The notes under the pieces were generated by a model, which saw nothing but the letters and a program-made list of their open reading frames with translations, had not been told where the DNA came from and ran no database searches. A stretch of DNA of 64,000 nt from CAZAMP01 sp964486455 (GTDB lineage: Bacteria; Eisenbacteria; RBG-16-71-46; CAZAMP01): positions 62,001 to 126,000 of the forward strand of contig CAZAMP010000004.1 in the NCBI GenBank assembly GCA_964486455.1, read 5' to 3'. Shown piece by piece: positions 60,138 to 64,000 of the stretch. A program made the translations under genes and the position numbers. Each line of letters opens with the position of its first letter. Within the stretch, counting starts at the first letter, position 1.

Positions 60138-60734
60138 CTAGTAGAGCGGCCGCCCTTCGAGTGTCCCCCACTCGCCCGCGTAGATCCGCTCGGCGAGTTT
60201 CGGATCCGGATTTGGAATAACGATGTCGGCGACCGCGCCACCCACGTCTTCAGCCGCACGGCGCCCCGCTTCAGCACCGGCCTGAACGTCAGCAACCGTG
60301 CCCGCCAGCGTGACGAAGCCCTTGCCGTGAAGGCCGCGGCTCACCACGATCTGTACAATGACGACTTCGGCCGCCTTCGCGGCGGAGTCCGCGGACAGAA
60401 TGGTCGAGACGGCGGTCCGCGTCTCCAGGATACCGATCGCGTCCTGAGATTCAGGCGGGCGGACCCTGCCGAGCGCTGGGATGACCTGCTCGTCGACGAT
60501 CGGCAGAAACAGCCGATCCACCAGATGCGTTCCCGCGATTTCGCGGCCTCTGCGCATCGCGTACTCGACCTCGGCAACTTCCCCCGCGAACAGGACGAGG
60601 AAGCGCCCGGGCGTCGACGGGGTCGCCGCGGTCAGCTCGACCGGCGCCTCCTTCACGACCTCGTCGGCCGTTCGGATGCCGTGAGCGATCGAGTCGAGTT
60701 CGAGACCCCCGAGTGCCGGTGCCGACATGGTCAT
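60138..60734 (-). CDS. BMC-T tandem-domain shell protein
   Basis: 198 residues, two fused BMC domains: the first about 5-95 (GGLELDSIAHGIRTADEVVK, RFLVLFAGEVAEVEYAMRRG) and the second about 97-185 (DAIGILETRTAVSTILSADS, GLHGKGFVTLAGTVADVQAG). Trimers form pseudo-hexagonal shell tiles, sometimes with gated or Fe-S-bearing pores (PduT-like); no clear Cys is seen for a cluster. The ATG overlaps the aldehyde dehydrogenase stop (ATGA). Confidence 0.93.
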   Translation of the reverse strand: MTMSAPALGGLELDSIAHGIRTADEVVKEAPVELTAATPSTPGRFLVLFAGEVAEVEYAMRRGREIAGTHLVDRLFLPIVDEQVIPALGRVRPPESQDAIGILETRTAVSTILSADSAAKAAEVVIVQIVVSRGLHGKGFVTLAGTVADVQAGAEAGRRAAEDVGGAVADIVIPNPDPKLAERIYAGEWGTLEGRPLY

Positions 60735-62161
60735 ACGATCCTGAAATAGTCCACCAGCGTGCAGCGGCGGATTCTGGAGAAGGTTCGCGCATCGGTCAAC
60801 CCGTCACCTGTCGGGTGCGCGATGGTGAACGACGTCGGCCCCTCGCCGCCGAAACCGAGGCCGGCATAGGCGGGACCGTTCTTCACGAAAATGCACGTAT
60901 CCATGTATCGGGCCATGCGGCTGAGTCTTTCGATGTTCTTCGAGTGAATCACCGCCGTGTGACCGTATCCGTGCTCCATTTCCCTGGCCAGATCGATCGC
61001 GGCGTCGGCGTTGGGAACGCGTCCGACGGGCAGGATCGGCATCAGCTGCTCCGACCAGAATAGCGGATGCTCGACCGGCACGTCCGCGACGAGCAGACGG
61101 ATCTTCTCATCACATGGCGCGCCGATCCGCTGCATGAGATGGGCCGGCGCACGCCCGATGAAGGTCTTGTTCATGACGGCATGCCGGCGCGGACCGCGAT
61201 CCTCCTCGAACACGAGCCGGCATAGCTGATCGGTCTGTGACGACGTGAGCAACAGCGCGTCGCCACGAGCCATCTGGCGAAGCAGCTCGTCGGCGATCGC
61301 CGAGACCGCGAGAACTTCCTTTTCGTCGCTGCAGATGATGTTGTTGTCGAGCGATGCCCCCATGACGATGTCGCGCCCCGCCCTTTCCAGGTCGGCCGTC
61401 TCATCGACCACGACCGGCGGGTTGCCGGGCCCGGCCGCCACGACCTTCTTGCCGGACGACATCGCCTCGTCAACGACCGCGGGCCCCCCAGTGACGACAA
61501 CGAGCCTCACCCCATCGTGACGCATGAGGCGTTGCGTGAGGCTGATGGATGGTTCGGCCAGCGAGGTGATCAGCTCCGGCGGCCCCCCCGCCGATCGGAT
61601 GGCCTCGTTCAGTACCGCGACGCAGCGATTCGTCGTCCGCGCGGCCGCCGGGTGCGGGGCGACGACGACACCGTTACCCGCCGCGACCATGCCGATGCTG
61701 TTGCAGATGACCGTCTCGGTCGGATTCGTGCTCGGGGTGACGGCCGCCACCACACCATATGGCGCGTGCTCGATCAGCGTCATTCCGTGATCGCCAGTGT
61801 AGGTGGTGGGTGCGAGGATTTCGACGCCGGGTGTGCGTTCACCGACGAGGAGATTCTTCTTGATCTTGTCCTCGACGCGGCCCATGCCGGTTTCGTTGAC
61901 CGCCATTTCCGCGAAGAGTCGCGCGCTCGCCCTCACCGCGCGGCGCATGGCAATCACCATCTCGCGCCGGGTGTCGAGCGGAAGCGTCATCAGGTGCCGG
62001 TGAGACCGCCGGGCCGCGTCGACCGCGGAATCGAGATCGGTGTGGACCCCTGTCACGGTGGGAGCCCCTGGATCAGCGGACCCAGAGATAGAGCCCTCCG
62101 CGTCCAGCCGAGCCACGACACGCTCGACGATTTCGGTGATCCGCGTCTCATCGAACGCCAC
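60731..62161 (-). CDS. CoA-acylating aldehyde dehydrogenase (PduP/EutE type)
   Basis: 476 residues. An amphipathic N-terminal helix (about 3-20, TRITEIVERVVARLDAE) is a likely encapsulation peptide. The dehydrogenase shows PYGVVAAVTPSTNPTET, VTGGPAVV, GPGNPPVVV and the catalytic Cys in NNIICSDEKEV, as in PduP/EutE. It converts an aldehyde to acyl-CoA with NAD inside the shell. It is the only enzyme of the operon that is clearly lumenal; the signature enzyme generating the aldehyde is not in the window. Start GTG at 62161. Confidence 0.95.
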   Translation of the reverse strand: MAFDETRITEIVERVVARLDAEGSISGSADPGAPTVTGVHTDLDSAVDAARRSHRHLMTLPLDTRREMVIAMRRAVRASARLFAEMAVNETGMGRVEDKIKKNLLVGERTPGVEILAPTTYTGDHGMTLIEHAPYGVVAAVTPSTNPTETVICNSIGMVAAGNGVVVAPHPAAARTTNRCVAVLNEAIRSAGGPPELITSLAEPSISLTQRLMRHDGVRLVVVTGGPAVVDEAMSSGKKVVAAGPGNPPVVVDETADLERAGRDIVMGASLDNNIICSDEKEVLAVSAIADELLRQMARGDALLLTSSQTDQLCRLVFEEDRGPRRHAVMNKTFIGRAPAHLMQRIGAPCDEKIRLLVADVPVEHPLFWSEQLMPILPVGRVPNADAAIDLAREMEHGYGHTAVIHSKNIERLSRMARYMDTCIFVKNGPAYAGLGFGGEGPTSFTIAHPTGDGLTDARTFSRIRRCTLVDYFRIV

Positions 62162-62169
62162 AGTCGTAC

Positions 62170-62457
62170 CTACTTCCGATAGACCTCTCGACCGCCGATC
62201 TCCACGATGTCAACGATCGCCATGACCACCGCGTCGCACGGTCGTTCGTTCGTCAACTCGGTCATCCGGGCGCTGGAGCCCTGCGCAATGAGGACGAGTT
62301 CCTCGACGCCTGCGCCGACGGCATCGGCCGCGACGATCGGGGTACCGGCGGATTCGCCTTCCGGGCTCACGGGTTGAACCAGGAGCAGCTTGATCGACCG
62401 GATACTCTCCTCTTTGCGCGTGGAGACCACGGTCCCAACCACGCGGGCAAAGAGCAT
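62170..62457 (-). CDS. BMC-P pentameric vertex protein (second copy)
   Basis: 95 residues. MLFARVVGTVVSTRKEESIR, LLLVQPVSPEGE, IVAADAVGAGVEELVLIAQG and AVVMAIVDIVE match the EutN/CcmL family. It differs clearly from the other copy, so the two are old paralogues. It lies between the BMC-H and aldehyde dehydrogenase genes, 8-12 bases from each. Confidence 0.95.
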   Translation of the reverse strand: MLFARVVGTVVSTRKEESIRSIKLLLVQPVSPEGESAGTPIVAADAVGAGVEELVLIAQGSSARMTELTNERPCDAVVMAIVDIVEIGGREVYRK

Positions 62458-62469
62458 CTTCCCCCCAGC

Positions 62470-62766
62470 CTACTTCTTGCTGGTGACGACCTCGCCGCCC
62501 ACCGGCAGAACCTCGTCAACAAGGGAGTGCGGACGCGGGATGACGTGGGCCGCGATCAACTCGCCGACCTTGGTGGCCGCCGCGCTGCCTGCATCCACCG
62601 CCGCCCTCACAGCGGCGACGTCTCCGCGCACCATCGTCGTCACGTATCCGCCGCCGATCCGCTCGTACTGAACCAGACGGACCTTGGCGGCCTTGACCAT
62701 GGCGTCGGAAGCCTCCACCAATGCCGTGAAACCGCGCGTCTCAATCAGGCCGAGAGCTTCTTCCAT
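62470..62766 (-). CDS. BMC-H hexameric shell protein
   Basis: 98 residues. EALGLIETRGFTALVEASDA, YERIGGGYVTTMVRGDVAAV and AVDAGSAAATKVGE are standard for PduA/EutM/CcmK; RIGGG is the pore loop. Hexamers tile the shell facets. It is the first gene of the operon, with AGGAGG 7-8 bases before the ATG and a promoter at 62953-62981. Confidence 0.97.
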   Translation of the reverse strand: MEEALGLIETRGFTALVEASDAMVKAAKVRLVQYERIGGGYVTTMVRGDVAAVRAAVDAGSAAATKVGELIAAHVIPRPHSLVDEVLPVGGEVVTSKK

Positions 62767-62952
62767 TGCGCGAATTCCTCCTAGAGCGTAAGCCGACTTC
62801 CCGGCGGCGCCGGTCGTCCCGGGAACGCCCGAAACGCGCGCGACCCCACGGGCCGCCCGTGTCGGTCCGTCCGTCCGGGCGTTGATCGGATCCTTGGAAG
62901 TGTCATGGGCGGGCGTTCAATCGGATCATCCGGCCCGCCGCGAATCGCTCGC

Positions 62953-62981
62953 AACCTAGCACCGGGTCTGAAAGGTGTCAA
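62953..62981 (-). promoter_or_regulatory. Promoter of the microcompartment operon
   Basis: Minus strand: TTGACA (62981-62976, perfect), 17 bases, TAGGTT (62958-62953). Predicted start near 62946, giving a leader of about 180 bases before BMC-H. No activator site was recognised. Confidence 0.6.
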
Positions 62982-63003
62982 CACGCGCAAACCCCGGATT
63001 CAG

Positions 63004-63032
63004 TTGACTGTTCGCGACGCCTGCGCTACACA
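63004..63032 (+). promoter_or_regulatory. Candidate promoter of top6B
   Basis: TTGACT (63004-63009), 17 bases, TACACA (63027-63032). The -10 is weak. It would place transcript start near 63039 and supports translation from the TTG at 63082 and not from in-frame codons further upstream. Confidence 0.35.
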
Positions 63033-63081
63033 GAGCGCTTGGAACGACGCTGGTTTCGGGCACCGGGGAAGCAGGTTTCCA

Positions 63082-64000
63082 TTGAAGAAGAGCAAACGTT
63101 CGGGCGCGTCGCGGGGTCGGAAGTCGGCCCAGGCGACGCTTGATTTTGAGAACGCCGGCGCCACAGCGACCAAGTCGGGCGGCCGGCGCCCCGGCGGCAA
63201 GCGGCCGTCGCCGACGAAACGGGCGACGAAAGCTGCCGTCGCCGGCGACCACGGCGGCAATGGGCGCGCGCCGACGGTCAAAAAAGCCAAGCCTACGGGA
63301 AAGCGGTCAGCGGTCGAGTTGGCGCGCCGGCAGCGGGAGATCTCCGTCAGCGAGTTCTTCGCGAAGAACCGCCACCTCCTCGGCTTCGACAATCCCAAGA
63401 AAGCGCTCTTGACGGCGGTCAAAGAAGGCGTGGACAACGCGCTCGACGCCTGTGAAGACGCCCGCATCCTCCCCGACATTCTCGTGGAGATCACGGAGGT
63501 CCAGGAGGGCCGATTCCGGATGATCGTGCAGGACAACGGCCCGGGTATCGTTCGTGCCCAGATCCCGCGGATCTTCGGAACGCTTTTGTACGGATCGAAA
63601 TTCCATTCGCGTCGCCAGTCGAGGGGGCAACAGGGCATCGGGATCTCCGCGGCGGCCATGTACGGCCAGCTCACGACGGGGCGCCCGATCGTCGTGACGA
63701 GCCGGACGGGCCCGAAGCGCAAGGCCCATCGTTTCCAGATCCAGATCGACACGAACAAGAACACTCCCATCATCGTGGAAGACGCGGAGATGGACTGGGA
63801 CAACGAGAGCGGCACACGCGTCGCGGTCGATCTGGAGGGCATCCATCAGAAGGGCAAGCGCTCGGTGGACGGATACATCGAGCAGACGGCACTCGCCAAC
63901 CCGCACGCCCGGCTGACGTATCGGCCGCCGAAAGGCGAAGCCCGCGTCTACGATCGCAAGACCGATGAGCTCCCGGCCGAACCGAAGGAGATCAAGCCTC
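63082..64000 (+). CDS. top6B: DNA topoisomerase VI subunit B, 5' part
   Basis: The frame is open to the right edge (306 codons visible). Start TTG at 63082 with GCAGG upstream. A Lys/Arg-rich extension of about 85 residues (KKSKRSGASRGRKS, later KKAKPTGKR) precedes the GHKL ATPase domain: SEFFAKNRHLLGFDNP, TAVKEGVDNALDACEDA (N-box with catalytic Glu and Mg-binding Asn), QDNGPGI, LLYGSKFHSRRQSRGQQGIG and ISAAAMYGQLTTG. It is the ATP-operated clamp of a type IIB topoisomerase, common in archaea and scattered in bacteria. The A subunit gene would be expected just beyond the edge. Confidence 0.95.
   Translation, partial: MKKSKRSGASRGRKSAQATLDFENAGATATKSGGRRPGGKRPSPTKRATKAAVAGDHGGNGRAPTVKKAKPTGKRSAVELARRQREISVSEFFAKNRHLLGFDNPKKALLTAVKEGVDNALDACEDARILPDILVEITEVQEGRFRMIVQDNGPGIVRAQIPRIFGTLLYGSKFHSRRQSRGQQGIGISAAAMYGQLTTGRPIVVTSRTGPKRKAHRFQIQIDTNKNTPIIVEDAEMDWDNESGTRVAVDLEGIHQKGKRSVDGYIEQTALANPHARLTYRPPKGEARVYDRKTDELPAEPKEIKP

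Larger units (their letters stand above)
62767..63081. other. 315-base divergent region between the microcompartment operon and top6B
   Basis: It holds a minus-strand promoter and a candidate plus-strand promoter, listed separately. The first 180 bases are the transcribed leader of the BMC-H gene, GC-rich with short palindromes. No coding potential or RNA gene was recognised. Confidence 0.55.

Noticed and set aside
63000..63842. Minus-strand frame of 280 codons opposite top6B
   Set aside because: The plus strand gives a textbook Top6B; the antisense translation is Ser/Arg-rich noise.
1..64000. CRISPR arrays, insertion sequences, prophage genes, rRNA and tRNA genes
   Set aside because: No regularly spaced repeats, transposase or integrase reading frames, or RNA gene folds were found on either strand.

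Overview
The window is GC-rich bacterial chromosome with short intergenic gaps and many overlapping start/stop junctions. The best guess for the host is an uncultured Gram-negative of the FCB superphylum (Eisenbacteria/Krumholzibacteriota-like). Reasons: several large secreted proteins end in FlgD-Ig-like/type-IX-like tails, there is a PorV/PorQ-family outer membrane protein, a gliding-type (GldA/F/G-like) ABC cluster, and a 31-residue AURKAIP1/COX24-type basic protein. The phylum is inferred; no rRNA or tRNA gene was found to confirm it.

Layout. 1-5299: minus-strand operon for an ABC-2 system with auxiliary proteins, then cutA and the start of a SAM-hydroxide adenosyltransferase gene. 5296-10151: minus-strand operon joining three tetrahydrobiopterin-type enzymes (PTPS, GTP cyclohydrolase I, SDR) to a UDP-GlcNAc 2-epimerase, a GNAT protein and a MenC/NSAR-type enolase-superfamily enzyme. 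10166-11569: lytic transglycosylase. 11659-30329: two exopolysaccharide operons. The first has glycosyltransferases, a MurJ-family flippase, a Wzy and a GNAT protein. The second has Wza, DUF3473 deacetylase, AsnB, phosphoglycosyltransferase and Wzc tyrosine kinase. A further Wzy and a secreted glycosidase-like protein lie between them.

30610-40155: two parallel beta-helix proteins and two CotH-kinase proteins, apparently a duplicated pair with one member inverted. 40216-46241: a third Wzy-type protein, a small secreted protein, a secreted beta-propeller and a SpoIVB(S55)-type protein. 46415-49057: a glycosyltransferase, an outer-membrane barrel and a LOG-like Rossmann protein. 49076-58825: a secreted zinc metallopeptidase with a hairpin-rich leader, TPR and BON-like proteins, a tandem GlgC pair with one degenerate member, PorV, PilZ, the 31-aa basic protein and HU.

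58838-62981: a compact bacterial microcompartment operon (BMC-H, BMC-P, CoA-acylating aldehyde dehydrogenase, BMC-T, BMC-P) coupled by an ATGA overlap to sppA. 63004-64000: the 5' part of a topoisomerase VI B-subunit gene on the other strand.

Control signals. Several operons are preceded by a sigma-70-like element with a strong TTGAC-type -35, a 17-18 base spacer and a variable -10. Operon ends often carry GC-rich hairpins with no U-tract. The main theme is cell-surface construction: polysaccharide synthesis and export, large secreted proteins and gliding/T9SS-like components. The microcompartment locus and the biopterin operon are the most distinctive metabolic modules.
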